Below are positions 8,511 through 18,297 of a stretch of DNA of 64,000 nucleotides, in pieces; the first letter of the stretch is position 1; every line of letters begins with the position of its first letter. The DNA comes from Rubeoparvulum massiliense. Lineage in GTDB: Bacteria > Bacillota > Bacilli > Rubeoparvulales > Rubeoparvulaceae. The notes beneath the pieces were generated by a model. It was given only the letters and a program-made list of their open reading frames with translations. It did not search any database and had not been told where the DNA came from. The stretch is taken from NCBI RefSeq assembly GCF_001049895.1, contig NZ_CVPE01000006.1, positions 828,503 through 892,502 on the forward strand. Direction: 5' to 3'. Position numbers and translations under genes: made by a program.

Positions 8511-10595
8511 TTACTTCGCTTCTGGTGTTGCTTCATTTAGGATTGTAATCCGTCCCTCATTTTGTGGGGCCATATTCGTATGCTTTTGTAAATATTCAAC
8601 GAAGGCATCACGAAGATAATGTTTCGTTGTTAATTGAAGCGTGGTATCCTCTTTCATCATGGTGAAGCCATCGCCACCGCCCGTGATAAAATCATTGGTT
8701 ACGACGGTATAGGTTTTCTCAAGATCGATGGGTTGGCCATTAACCTTCACATCAACAACACGAGAGCCTGCTTCCTTCGAGGCATCAAAGGTATAGGACA
8801 AGCCAGAAACTTGGAGGAAGCAACCAGCTGCTGCTGGATATTGAGCTACACCATTTTCTAAGGCTGCCCAGATCGTCTTACCAGTTGCTTTCACTACTAC
8901 AACGGTATTGTCAAAGGGAAGGGTAGCATAAACTTCTGCCATGGTAATATCACCAGCATCAATGGAGGCGCGTACACCACCACCATTTTGCAGAGCGATA
9001 TCGGCGCCTGTTAATTCACGTAGACTATCGGCAATCACATTGGCGAGATTGGATTCTTTTAACCGAGCAGTTTGTCGCTCACCATCCAGTTCAACCGTTG
9101 TGGTTCCTACTACTTCTTGCATCTTATTCCCTAATTGCTCGTCATACTTATCAACAATGGCTTTCACTGCTGGATCCTCAGGTAGATTGTAGGTCATAAA
9201 GAGTGGTGCAAAGTTTAGACCAACCATTTTACCTTGATACATCGTAATATTGATTTGATTCAATAACTCTGCATGCTTACCTGGGGAGATGAGATAGGTA
9301 TCATTGATCAATTGGGGATAACCAACTACGTCTTGACCTCCCCCAATCTCAATATCAATACCATTCACCTTGGTTGGGAGGACAGGGTTATCACCATGTA
9401 AATGGGCTAAAGCGATAACAACATCCGCTTCCTTACGAACTTGATCTACTGCTTTTTGCGCTGCTTCCATTTCATTGTCGAATGTGACACCCTTCACATT
9501 GCGAGGATGTGTATATAGCGCACTTTGGTCATCAGTAATCCCAACGATGGCAATCTTCACACCATCGATTTCTTTCATGACAGATGGTTGAATAAAGGAG
9601 GGTGTTTTTCCTTCATACTTGGTGTTGGCTGATAAGAATGGGAAGTTTGCAGTCTTCGCATTCCGTTCCATCACCGTGAGTGGGAAGTCAAAATCATGAT
9701 TTCCAATGGCCATGGCATCATACTGCATTTGATTCATCACTTCTATGGCAGATGCACCTTCAAATAGGTTGGTGATATTGGTATTATAGGGCGCATCACC
9801 GCAATCGATAAGCAATGTATTGGGCTGATAAGCACGCATCTCATTGATCACTTGGCTCATCTTAGCTAATGCACCAATCTCATGCTGGGCACCACGGGGA
9901 GTATAAGGTTGCAGATGGCCATGAATGTCAGAAGTAGCAAAGATAGTAACTACCTTGAATTCAGGGTTATTCAAAATCTTGGCAAGCATCCCTGCTGCCT
10001 CTGCCCGTGTGATCGCTTCAGTGGAGGTAGCCACCGTTGCATCGATGAAGCCTGCTTCTACAGCAGCCTTCACCACATCCTTCGATTGATCTACACCGAA
10101 GATAACATTGGCTAGCATTTTACTCCATTCTGCTTTCGTAACAGAAGTGCTTGGAGTAAAGGTCTTACCTTCTACCTCCACTGCACGAACCTTGATCAAG
10201 CCTTCCACATATTGTATGCCCCAGTGGCCTACAAGATCCGCTGCCGATGGAATAGAGAAGGAATCATCAATCACTTGTAAGGGGTCTGTATATGTGAATG
10301 ATTTTTCCATAGTAGGATCTTCTGCTGGAATGGGTTGAACCTTGGAGAGATGAAATCCCCGGATCAATAAAGCAGTAGCTTCTGCCTTCGTTAGCTTATC
10401 CTCTGGTCGGAATAAATGATCAGGAGCGGAACTAACGACGCCCATTTCATGCAATGAAACAATGGCTTCCTGATAAGTTGATTGGCTAATATCTGTAAAG
10501 TACTGTGTATCATTACTTGCCATGGCTGGTAATGAGAATGTTACCAACAAGACTAGCGCAAGTAAGAGACTGGTTATGCGTTTGCTTTTAGCCAT
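8511..10595 (-). CDS. SLH-anchored 5'-nucleotidase / metallophosphoesterase
   Basis: A 694-residue exported protein. A signal peptide (MAKSKRITSLLLALVLLV...) is followed by three S-layer homology modules (about residues 28-215). A calcineurin-like metallophosphatase domain follows, with FATSDIHGH near residue 222 and AIGNHDFDF near residue 298. Last is a 5'-nucleotidase C-terminal domain carrying NGGGVRASI and a substrate-stacking F region. It should hydrolyse nucleotides or cyclic nucleotides at the cell surface, held to cell-wall polysaccharide by SLH. The start at 10595 is set by AAAGGAGG upstream. Confidence 0.88.
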   Translation of the reverse strand: MAKSKRITSLLLALVLLVTFSLPAMASNDTQYFTDISQSTYQEAIVSLHEMGVVSSAPDHLFRPEDKLTKAEATALLIRGFHLSKVQPIPAEDPTMEKSFTYTDPLQVIDDSFSIPSAADLVGHWGIQYVEGLIKVRAVEVEGKTFTPSTSVTKAEWSKMLANVIFGVDQSKDVVKAAVEAGFIDATVATSTEAITRAEAAGMLAKILNNPEFKVVTIFATSDIHGHLQPYTPRGAQHEIGALAKMSQVINEMRAYQPNTLLIDCGDAPYNTNITNLFEGASAIEVMNQMQYDAMAIGNHDFDFPLTVMERNAKTANFPFLSANTKYEGKTPSFIQPSVMKEIDGVKIAIVGITDDQSALYTHPRNVKGVTFDNEMEAAQKAVDQVRKEADVVIALAHLHGDNPVLPTKVNGIDIEIGGGQDVVGYPQLINDTYLISPGKHAELLNQINITMYQGKMVGLNFAPLFMTYNLPEDPAVKAIVDKYDEQLGNKMQEVVGTTTVELDGERQTARLKESNLANVIADSLRELTGADIALQNGGGVRASIDAGDITMAEVYATLPFDNTVVVVKATGKTIWAALENGVAQYPAAAGCFLQVSGLSYTFDASKEAGSRVVDVKVNGQPIDLEKTYTVVTNDFITGGGDGFTMMKEDTTLQLTTKHYLRDAFVEYLQKHTNMAPQNEGRITILNEATPEAK

Positions 10596-10999
10596 ACTAA
10601 TTCCTCCTTTAATATATCTTTTTTTCTCCCCATTTCTTATTCTACATGGCACGATTATCCTTCCACAGGGAAGTTCTGATGGCATTTTACGCAGGATAAG
10701 ATAAATTTGAGTTTTTTCCCTTAGATCATGTCCATATCCTATCGTTACAATCTACTACTGCTTTTTTTAGCGATGATATACCTCTTCATATTAGCAAGCT
10801 AATATGAAGAAAGGTGAGGATCTTTGTTATGTATTGTAAATTTTTAAAACATTCTGTATTGACATTCCCAACCATTCCTGTATATTTAAAATAATATTTT
10901 TTCGTGGGAGCTTACCAGACTCCCGCTTCTTCAGGGGAGAACGACGTACAATCTACCACAGGCTAGATACCATCTACCTCGTACAAATAAGATAAGAGG
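10596..10999. other. Intergenic region between the SLH-nucleotidase and azlC
   Basis: No gene is seen. The region should hold the two divergent promoters. Two structures stand out: a near-perfect palindrome at 10783-10810 and a short hairpin at 10904-10926 (GTGGGAG/CTCCCGC). Neither is followed by a U-run, so neither looks like a terminator. Confidence 0.5.
10783..10810. promoter_or_regulatory. 28-bp palindrome, possible operator
   Basis: TCTTCATATTAG (10783-10794) is followed by CAAG and then CTAATATGAAGA (10799-10810), a perfect 12-bp inverted repeat. It lies 190 bp upstream of azlC with no U-run on either strand, so an operator or an RNA stem is more likely than a terminator. Confidence 0.35.
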
Positions 11000-11743
11000 G
11001 TGAGAACTATCGATAGTAAATCAATTCAAGTGCATACAGATATCACCGCTTCCCGGTGGATCGATTTCCGTAAAGGAATAATCGATTGTCTTCCTACTGT
11101 ATTAGGCTATTTAAGCATCGGTTTTGCTGCAGGTGTTGTAGAACGAACTGCTGGTTTTAGCATGCTGGAGATCGCTCTCTTCTCTCTCCTCCTCTATGCT
11201 GGATCTGCACAGTTTATTGCAGCAGGCATGTGGGCATCAGGTGCCTCCATTACTGCCATTATCTTTACGATCTTTCTCGCCAATCTCCGTTATCTACTTT
11301 TAAGTGCAGCGCTTGCCCCTTATTTTAAGGGACAACCTGTGTGGAAAAATTCACTCCTAGGTTATCAACTAACCGATGAAACCTTTGCTGTAGCTGCGAA
11401 TAATCTCACACGTCATGGTAGTCTCAACACCACCTGGATGTTTGGACTCAATCTCACTGCTTATCTCAACTGGTTTATCGCCAACATTGCCGGTGGCTTC
11501 GTGGGCGAATGGATCGGGGATCCGAAGGTCTATGGATTGGACTTTGCCTTACCTGCCATGTTCATTGGGCTTATCGTTCTGCAGATGCAAGAGCGAAAGG
11601 AGTGGCCACTGGATCTCAGTGTGGCTGCCATCGCTATTATACTTACGCTTCTCTTTACCATTTTCATGCCTGTGGGCTTCAGCGTTATTCTTGCCACCTT
11701 ATGTGCTGCCACCTGGGGAATGGGGGTGGAACGATGGAGATGA
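11000..11743 (+). CDS. azlC: AzlC-family branched-chain amino acid exporter, large subunit
   Basis: About 247 residues with many membrane segments. The family signature is clear: LGYLSIGFAAGVVE, LLLYAGSAQFIAAGM, FLANLRYLLLSAAL, LTDETFAVA. With AzlD it exports branched-chain amino acids or their analogues. The start is uncertain: GTG 11000 has its ribosome site (AAGAGGG) almost touching it. azlD overlaps the 3' end by a few bases, so the two are translated together. Confidence 0.88.
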   Translation: MRTIDSKSIQVHTDITASRWIDFRKGIIDCLPTVLGYLSIGFAAGVVERTAGFSMLEIALFSLLLYAGSAQFIAAGMWASGASITAIIFTIFLANLRYLLLSAALAPYFKGQPVWKNSLLGYQLTDETFAVAANNLTRHGSLNTTWMFGLNLTAYLNWFIANIAGGFVGEWIGDPKVYGLDFALPAMFIGLIVLQMQERKEWPLDLSVAAIAIILTLLFTIFMPVGFSVILATLCAATWGMGVERWR

Positions 11744-12060
11744 GCACATCCTTCCTCCTCCTTGTTCTTGGTGGCACCATGATGACTGCTATTCCTAGAA
11801 TCTTACCCCTAGCCGTCCTAAGCCAGTTCGATCTACCAAGATGGATGCTACAATGGCTTCGCCATATTCCCATCGCCATCATGGCAGCACTACTAGCACA
11901 AGAACTGTTTGTCCCAACCGAGGAATTCCCCTCCCTGTGGGGGAACTGGCGACTCCTCGCTGCTCTCCCTGCTCTATTGGTTGCCCTCTTTACCCGCAGT
12001 CTGATGGGAACCGTTATGGTTGGTGTCATCACCTTGATGATTCTACGGGGGATGTTTTAG
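11734..12060 (+). CDS. azlD: AzlD-family branched-chain amino acid exporter, small subunit
   Basis: A 108-residue protein with four hydrophobic segments. The motif TAIPRILPLAVL and the closing ALFTRSLMGTVMVGVITLMILR stretch match AzlD. Two close ATGs (11734 and 11740) follow GGGGGTGGA. The first overlaps azlC by 10 bp, and the second makes an ATGA stop-start overlap. It partners AzlC. Confidence 0.88.
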   Translation: MEMSTSFLLLVLGGTMMTAIPRILPLAVLSQFDLPRWMLQWLRHIPIAIMAALLAQELFVPTEEFPSLWGNWRLLAALPALLVALFTRSLMGTVMVGVITLMILRGMF

Positions 12061-12082
12061 ATTGTATTCTATCAAAAACAGT

Positions 12083-12124
12083 AAAAAAGAGAGAGCTCCT
12101 AACAAAATGGAGCCCTCTCTTTTT
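12083..12124. terminator. Intrinsic terminator
   Basis: A GAGAGCTCC stem pairs with GGAGCCCTCTC (one extra C), flanked by an A-run and a T-run. It closes azlCD and faces the convergent Ena-like gene. Confidence 0.8.
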
Positions 12125-12165
12125 CAGAAATCAATATTTTATTTTTTCTGCTGACAATATAATGC

Positions 12166-12588
12166 TTAGTGAGTAGTAAAGTTAGGGGTAATACAGAACT
12201 CACCAGAAAGAGTGAAACGACCAGGGTCTTCGCTTACCCGAGACACCTGAATCTTATCAAACTTAGCAGCAGTGAAGGAAATACAGCTTCCTAAATATAC
12301 TTGTTGAGTCTCAACTACTTGTTGGCCGCGTAAAAATTGTACGAGCACGCTTAGAGGTGCTACTCTACCAGTAGCATCTTCACCTGGCCAGTTCGCTGTA
12401 CAATATTTAATTTTACCTGAAACAATGGGGCATAGTCCGTTTACAGTATAAATAATTTGGCTTAATACAGTATTTTCCGTCGGAGAACCTACACTTGAAT
12501 TCTCATCACCTTGTAATGTCCAATCACATGCGACACAGTTAGAAACTACTTCCATGTTACAACAGGAATCACCTTTTTTGCAGCTCAT
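12166..12588 (-). CDS. DUF3992 / endospore-appendage (Ena)-like cysteine-rich protein
   Basis: A 140-residue protein starting MSCKKGDSCC. Read by eye it follows the layout of Ena1-type appendage subunits: an N-terminal connector with a CC pair, a CxACDWT motif near residue 19, beta-rich core strands (PLSVLVQFLRG, LGSCISFTAAKFDKIQV) and a closing FTLSGEFCITPNF. In known Ena proteins (DUF3992) the jellyroll core stacks into fibres and the N-terminal cysteines cross-link subunits. The start ATG 12588 is 7 nt after GGAGG; the ATG six bases earlier is too close to it. There is no signal peptide, as expected for mother-cell-made spore proteins. Family assignment is from pattern only. Confidence 0.55.
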   Translation of the reverse strand: MSCKKGDSCCNMEVVSNCVACDWTLQGDENSSVGSPTENTVLSQIIYTVNGLCPIVSGKIKYCTANWPGEDATGRVAPLSVLVQFLRGQQVVETQQVYLGSCISFTAAKFDKIQVSRVSEDPGRFTLSGEFCITPNFTTH

Positions 12589-12822
12589 TCTCATTCCTCC
12601 CAGAAAAGTATTCTCCGGTTGAACGTGTTGAAGAAGTCTTATACAGAAAAGTGTGCACAATTACCATGGCCTTTTCTACACGTATCTTCACTCATATCTC
12701 GTTCAACCTGCTAATATCAAATGCGTTAAGACTCGTTTTTGCATCAGCGCTTGTCTGCAAGATTATGAAATGTGTTATTGTTACTAGATTGCCATCGCAT
12801 GATGTTGCCTCATGTACATATG

Positions 12823-13422
12823 TCAATGTAGTGGAATATGAATAAATAGACTAAAAAACCCACAGCATTCTTCGTTCGCCGTGCCTTGGCAAGAGATTTC
12901 AACCTTTTGAAGATTGTCTGCTGTAATAATTGCAACACCATCAGGCAATATCACTTGTGATGATGCCGAAGCATCCTGAGAGCGGTGTACAGATAATACC
13001 ATATTACAGGCTGATTTATTCTCCACTTTAATTGTTACAATAGGGCATACTCCAATGGCTTGCCATAACACCTTTGCTCCAGAATTACAACGCAATGTGA
13101 AATCTTCACAGATCTTTTCTGATAGTGTCTGTTTGGATGTTCGCTTCAAGATTTCTTCAAACCGTTGATCGATGGTAGAAATGTTGTTGATGGCATTGGA
13201 TGTCGCAGTTGAGGTTGAGTCAGAACCAGTAACCGTGAGTGGCACATTAATATTAGGCAGTTTAATTGTGGGGATTTTGATAATTGGTTGTTTTCTTTTT
13301 ATGAGCTTTTTTCTCTTGACTTTTTTGCATTTAACTTCCTTTTTTTTTCTTATAGGGCAGTTAATATTAACTGCGACTTTGGAAGTGGCTTTTGCTTTAT
13401 TGCTAATCACTTGTGTTTTCAC
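12823..13422 (-). CDS. Lys/Arg-rich N-terminal stalk fused to a DUF3992-like domain
   Basis: A 199-residue protein. Residues about 20-48 are extremely basic (runs of K/R with a few Cys), and 48-90 are Pro/Ser/Thr/Asn-rich. From about 100 on there is a beta-rich domain with paired cysteines: CEDFTLRC, IGVCPIVTIKVENKSAC, DNLQKVEISC and ECCGFFSLFIHI. The order of C-x-DFT, a PIVTI strand and a closing C-G-F-F-x-L resembles the 12166 protein and DUF3992. The basic N terminus resembles that of the divergently transcribed collagen-like protein, so both may dock on the same partner. The start is GTG 13422 behind GGAGGG. Probably a spore-surface or appendage subunit. Confidence 0.45.
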   Translation of the reverse strand: MKTQVISNKAKATSKVAVNINCPIRKKKEVKCKKVKRKKLIKRKQPIIKIPTIKLPNINVPLTVTGSDSTSTATSNAINNISTIDQRFEEILKRTSKQTLSEKICEDFTLRCNSGAKVLWQAIGVCPIVTIKVENKSACNMVLSVHRSQDASASSQVILPDGVAIITADNLQKVEISCQGTANEECCGFFSLFIHIPLH

Positions 13423-14510
<1,088 letters not shown>

Positions 14511-14635
14511 ATGTTGCAAAAGTTTGATGTAAATACCATGTTCTGTGGGTAGATGTAGCCTAGATACAATTCATTGATGCGAAATAAATGTGCTTTTCCT
14601 TACTTGTACATCCCCATGCACTCAAAAAAAACGAA

Positions 14636-14644
14636 CATATTATA
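14636..14644 (+). promoter_or_regulatory. Possible sigma-K type -10 element
   Basis: CATATTATA fits CATAnnnTA, the sigma-K -10 pattern, 57 bp upstream of the beta-propeller gene. The expected AC -35 is off-spacing (14 nt), so support is weak. Confidence 0.25.
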
Positions 14645-14700
14645 TTGCTAGCTAGATAAATAAAATAAATCTCAAATTAATGCAAGGAAGGGGTTCAGTG

Positions 14701-15921
14701 ATGGCTACGTTTAACAGGGGAGATGTTTTTGTCGCAGTTGAAGATGGAAAAGTACAGTGGAGAGATAAAAATGGTGTTTTGGTTGCTACCCTTGATACTG
14801 GCAGACCAGGGACCTTTACTACAGGCATGGCCTTTGACAGCTTGAATCGATTATATGTAACTAACTTTTCTGATCAATCCGTTCAAGTATTCGATTCTAG
14901 TGGAAATCTATTAGGCAATTTTGGTAGTGGATATGATGCAGATCCAGAATCAATTCTCTTCGATGCTAATGTAAATGCTTATGTTGGCCAAGCAAATGGT
15001 ACTGGAGATATTCTTAAATTCGATGCAGCAGGTAATCCTCTCACAGCTTTTGATGTAGCAAGAGAAGCTCGTGGCTCAGACTGGATCGACCTCGCTTCTG
15101 ATCAGTGTACCATGTTCTACACCTCTGAAGGTTTCCTTGTAAAGCGTTTTGATGTCTGTAATAACACACAGCTGCCTGACTTTGCAACGCTTCCCAACAG
15201 CCCAGCTTTTGCACTAAGAATTCTACCTGATGGTGGTGTCCTGGTAGCAGACAGTGCTGAAATTGTTCGTCTAAACGCTGCAGGTGCTGTTATTCAGACC
15301 TATGATGCACCGGGAGAGGATAATTGGTTTGCGTTAAACCTCGACCCTGATGGCACTTCCTTTTGGAGCGCAGATTTCTCTACTGCAAATGTCTATAAGT
15401 TTGATATTGCTAGTGGAAATATTCTCTTAAGCTTTAACACTGGAACTGGAGCTGACACTGTTTTTGGTTTGGCAATTAATGGTGAGATCACAGCTGCCAA
15501 TATATGTCCTATCGTCAATTCACAATCATGTTGTCAGGTTATTGTCGAACAGAAGACACAGTTAGTCCCACCTGCACAAAGGGGGAGTGTCACGCACGAA
15601 AAAACAGTGGAAGCAAGTGTTGAAAAGGTCTGTCCAGAAAAAGTAGTCATCTGTGGGCTTGTTCGCAAGATTATCACCTATCTAGATGCAGAGAACCAGT
15701 CTCAAACTAGATATGATGACATACCATTCCTATGTTTCATCGATCGTGACGATGCGAATGAAAATGATGAATTCCATGTAACAGGCGCCACGATTCTCTG
15801 TACTATTTTTGCCCGTGAGGCCAATTTTGGTGGACCTAACAATTCGTTAGCGTATAAGTTCATCGAAAAAGAGATCGTTAAAGTATGTATACGGAAGGGG
15901 CCTGCTCCAAATAACAGCTAA
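14701..15921 (+). CDS. Beta-propeller (NHL/SMP-30-like) protein with SPOCS-like C-terminal domain
   Basis: 406 residues. Residues 1-270 are a repeated beta-propeller: blades such as GMAFDSLNRLYVTNFSDQSV, ILFDANVNAYVGQANGTG, RILPDGGVLVADSAEIVRL and LNLDPDGTSFWSADFSTANV, of the kind seen in NHL/SMP-30-like proteins. From about 275 on, a CPIVNSQSCCQV start leads into the same domain as the flanking genes: KVCPEKVVICGLVRKIITY, DDIPFLCFIDRDDANEND, AREANFGG. It has no signal peptide. The start ATG 14701 follows GGAAGGGG. The propeller may bind a ligand or partner on the spore, while the C-terminal domain anchors it; both are inference. Confidence 0.7.
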   Translation: MATFNRGDVFVAVEDGKVQWRDKNGVLVATLDTGRPGTFTTGMAFDSLNRLYVTNFSDQSVQVFDSSGNLLGNFGSGYDADPESILFDANVNAYVGQANGTGDILKFDAAGNPLTAFDVAREARGSDWIDLASDQCTMFYTSEGFLVKRFDVCNNTQLPDFATLPNSPAFALRILPDGGVLVADSAEIVRLNAAGAVIQTYDAPGEDNWFALNLDPDGTSFWSADFSTANVYKFDIASGNILLSFNTGTGADTVFGLAINGEITAANICPIVNSQSCCQVIVEQKTQLVPPAQRGSVTHEKTVEASVEKVCPEKVVICGLVRKIITYLDAENQSQTRYDDIPFLCFIDRDDANENDEFHVTGATILCTIFAREANFGGPNNSLAYKFIEKEIVKVCIRKGPAPNNS

Positions 15922-15955
15922 GATAGTCCACTTAATGTGATTAGGAGGTAACCAA

Positions 15956-16375
15956 ATGACAGATTTATGTCCAATCGCTAATCCACAAACTTGTTGTCAG
16001 GTTGTCATTGAACGTAAGACACAATTAGTTCCACCAGCGCAAAGAGGAACTACCTCTCATACTAAAACAGTAGAAGCTCGAATTGAAAAAGTCTGCCCAG
16101 AAAAAGTAATTGTCTGCGGAGTGGTTCGCAAGACCATCACCTATACTAAAGTGGATGGTTCTTCTAATACCATTTATGATGACGTTCCCTTTCAGTGCTT
16201 TATTGATCGGGATGATGCTAATGAGAATGATCCATTTATTGTTACAGGCGCCACAATTCTCTGTACTGTTTTTGCCCGTGAAGCTAATTTTGGTGGATCA
16301 GACAATTCATTAGCCTATAAGTTTGTTGAAAAAGAGATCATCAAGGTTTGTATTCGAAAAGTAAACGCTGGATAA
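15956..16375 (+). CDS. Stand-alone SPOCS-like (DUF3794-like) domain protein
   Basis: 139 residues, the same domain as the C-terminal part of the preceding gene (roughly 80% alike by eye) without the propeller: MTDLCPIANPQTCCQV, KVCPEKVIVCGVVRKTITY, DDVPFQCFIDRDDANENDPF, AREANFGG. The core V-x-G-x-V-x(3)-x-T-Y ... D-x-x-P-F-x-x-F-I-D resembles SPOCS/DUF3794. Four conserved Cys, including a CC pair, suggest disulfide cross-linking. It lies 34 bp after the propeller gene with its own GGAGG, so the two form one operon and probably arose by duplication. Confidence 0.7.
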   Translation: MTDLCPIANPQTCCQVVIERKTQLVPPAQRGTTSHTKTVEARIEKVCPEKVIVCGVVRKTITYTKVDGSSNTIYDDVPFQCFIDRDDANENDPFIVTGATILCTVFAREANFGGSDNSLAYKFVEKEIIKVCIRKVNAG

Positions 16376-16394
16376 TAGTTGGATAAAATAATAC

Positions 16395-16427
16395 AGTCCT
16401 CCATCGGTATCATACTGACGGAGGACT
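16395..16427 (+). terminator. Intrinsic terminator-like hairpin
   Basis: AGTCCTCC (16395-16402) pairs with GGAGGACT (16420-16427). The U-run is weak. It separates the SPOCS operon from cotJB. Confidence 0.6.
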
Positions 16428-16476
16428 TCGCTATTAAAAATAGGCCACTACCCTGTCTCATCCACCTATGCCCCTA

Positions 16477-16485
16477 CATAGGCTA
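16477..16485 (+). promoter_or_regulatory. Possible mother-cell sigma factor -10 upstream of cotJB
   Basis: CATAGGCTA lies 32 bp before the cotJB start. It fits CATAnnnTA (sigma-K) and partly CATACAnT (sigma-E, the known regulator of cotJ in B. subtilis). No clear -35 is seen. Confidence 0.25.
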
Positions 16486-16516
16486 GTAGGGAAGACGCAC
16501 AGAGTGAGGTGACAGC

Positions 16517-16834
16517 ATGTATCAGCCAATGAAGCAGGCACCTTTACAAATGCCTGAATATCAGATGCCTGTTTGTGAAACCATGGATTGGCGCAAAACC
16601 CTTATGGAGCTACAAACTGTGGAATTTGCCCTGGTGGAATTACAGCTCTATCTGGATACACATCCCCAAGATGGGCGAGCAGTTATGCAGTACAATGCCC
16701 TTTCTCAGCAGCTACATCAGTTGAAATGCCGGTATGAGCAGGAATTTGGTCAGTTAATGCATTATGGATTCTCTCCAGCAACCATGCCCTATGATTGGAT
16801 CAAAACACCATGGCCGTGGGAAATTGAGTACTAG
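16517..16834 (+). CDS. cotJB: Spore coat protein CotJB
   Basis: 105 residues, with LMELQTVEFALVELQLYLDTHPQD in the middle and closing PYDWIKTPWPWEIEY, the CotJB hallmark. The N-terminal 20 residues are Met/Pro/Gln-rich. It is a coat component made in the mother cell, with CotJC directly downstream (26 bp, strong AAAGGAGG between). Confidence 0.85.
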   Translation: MYQPMKQAPLQMPEYQMPVCETMDWRKTLMELQTVEFALVELQLYLDTHPQDGRAVMQYNALSQQLHQLKCRYEQEFGQLMHYGFSPATMPYDWIKTPWPWEIEY

Positions 16835-16860
16835 GGGAAAGAAAGGAGGAGAAAAGCAAG

Positions 16861-17508
16861 ATGTGGATTTATGAGAAGAAATTACAAATCCCTGTGCGGG
16901 TAGAAAAATGCAATCTAGAGATTGCAAAATATCTCATCACCCAATACGGTGGACCTGATGGTGAATTATCAGCAGCTTTACGCTACCTGAATCAACGCTA
17001 TAGCATGCCCAATGAACGGGCCAAGGCTTTGTTAACCGATATCGGTACAGAAGAGATGGCTCACTTAGAAGTGATCGCTACCTTAGTCTATAAGCTGGTG
17101 AAGGATGCAACACCCGATGAGATGAAGGCAGCAGGTCTCGGTGCTCATTTTGCTGATCATGAGCGGGCGCTCTTTTATACCGATGCAAGTGGTAATCCCT
17201 GGACTGCTACTTATATACAAGCAAAAGGGGATCCCATCGCGGATCTGGCTGAGGATATTGCCGCAGAAGAAAAGGCCCGAGCTACCTATGAGGCCTTGAT
17301 CAAGCTTACCGATGACCGCGGTGTGATCGATGCGCTTACCTACTTACGAGAGCGAGAGGTCGTCCATTCCCAACGCTTCCGCGAAGCACTCTACTTAGTA
17401 GAAGAGCATTATGCTAAATATAAATACGATCCAAGGGCATTCGAGCCCTATGGAGATACAGAACTATTCTATACTACGAACTTCACACCTGATGAGTTTA
17501 CCAGTTAG
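16861..17508 (+). CDS. cotJC: Spore coat protein CotJC (manganese catalase-like)
   Basis: 215 residues of the manganese-catalase family. MWIYEKKLQIPVRV, YLITQYGGPDGELSAALRYLNQR and TDIGTEEMAHLEV, with a later AEEKARATYE and REVVHSQRF, supply the Glu/His ligands of a di-manganese four-helix bundle. It sits in the spore coat, where it may dispose of peroxide. It is translated from the cotJB transcript. Confidence 0.92.
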   Translation: MWIYEKKLQIPVRVEKCNLEIAKYLITQYGGPDGELSAALRYLNQRYSMPNERAKALLTDIGTEEMAHLEVIATLVYKLVKDATPDEMKAAGLGAHFADHERALFYTDASGNPWTATYIQAKGDPIADLAEDIAAEEKARATYEALIKLTDDRGVIDALTYLREREVVHSQRFREALYLVEEHYAKYKYDPRAFEPYGDTELFYTTNFTPDEFTS

Positions 17509-17539
17509 GTTAAGCGACTAAACTAATGGAGGTGAGATG

Positions 17540-17755
17540 ATGGCAGGTCGTTCTGTAAGAAAGCAGAAACAACTGCATAAGCATATGAAGGGAAAGGAGC
17601 TAGAGCCGTCTGCATACCCACCTATGCCCGTCTGCCCAGTTCGTCCCATGCCCTTCGACCAGCTATATCCGCAATTTCCACTGCCAGAGGCAATCATGCG
17701 TGGTACGCTGTTTCCTTGGCTCTATGATCCGTATCATCCCGAGCATTGCAGCTAA
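17540..17755 (+). CDS. cotJA: CotJA-like small spore coat protein
   Basis: 71 residues. The C-terminal FPLPEAIMRGTLFPWLYDPY is the CotJA signature; the N terminus is unusually basic (MAGRSVRKQKQLHKHMKGKE). The start ATG 17540 is 7 nt after GGAGG, and ATG 17537 is too close to it. Position is odd: cotJA normally leads a cotJABC operon, but here it is last. Confidence 0.7.
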   Translation: MAGRSVRKQKQLHKHMKGKELEPSAYPPMPVCPVRPMPFDQLYPQFPLPEAIMRGTLFPWLYDPYHPEHCS

Positions 17756-17884
17756 TCTGTTTATAATTGTAATAAAGATTTCATGATTCCATAGGTATAG
17801 GCATTCTCCCCTAGCTATAATGAAGATAGGCAAATTTTGCTGATTCTTCTGGGATAAAGTTCCCGATGCTAGGGAGAGATGTCT

Positions 17885-18262
17885 ATGAATCGCATATTGC
17901 ATTATATTTTTAAATGGAGTGAATGGCTTATCGCCACCTTACTCTTTGCTGTTATCCTCTTCAGCTTCATTGAAATGATCATGGTTCTTGGCGACAATGT
18001 GCAACAGCACTCCTTGATCAATAATTACAAGATGATCCTCTCTGAGGTTCTCCTCCTTGCTGTTGGCTTGGAGCTGATCCTGCTCATCATTCGTAAGGAT
18101 GTCTATCTCGTTATCGACATTCTAATCCTCGCCATTAGTCGAAAATTAATCTTCTACGAAGAGAGTGTGGATATGCTGATCAGCGTATTTGCCATCTTAC
18201 TCTTGCTGCTCTTTAAATATTTGATCCAACGAGGGAATAAACAGAAGCGTTCAGATGCATAG
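17885..18262 (+). CDS. PsiE-family (phosphate-starvation-inducible E-like) membrane protein
   Basis: 125 residues with four hydrophobic segments and LLAVGLELILLIIRKDVYLVIDILILAISRKLI in the middle, the PsiE-like pattern (the E/L...I-x-R...L-I-x-R-K-L-I core). Function unknown. ATG 17885 follows AGGGAGAG at a good distance; the ATG six bases earlier is too close. Confidence 0.6.
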   Translation: MNRILHYIFKWSEWLIATLLFAVILFSFIEMIMVLGDNVQQHSLINNYKMILSEVLLLAVGLELILLIIRKDVYLVIDILILAISRKLIFYEESVDMLISVFAILLLLLFKYLIQRGNKQKRSDA

Positions 18263-18297
18263 TACATATAAACTGAAAAAGAGCCAATGAGAAAAAT

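Noticed and set aside
10904-10990. T-box or other known riboswitch before azlC
   Set aside because: No T-box TGGNACCGCG motif and no antiterminator/terminator pair is visible.
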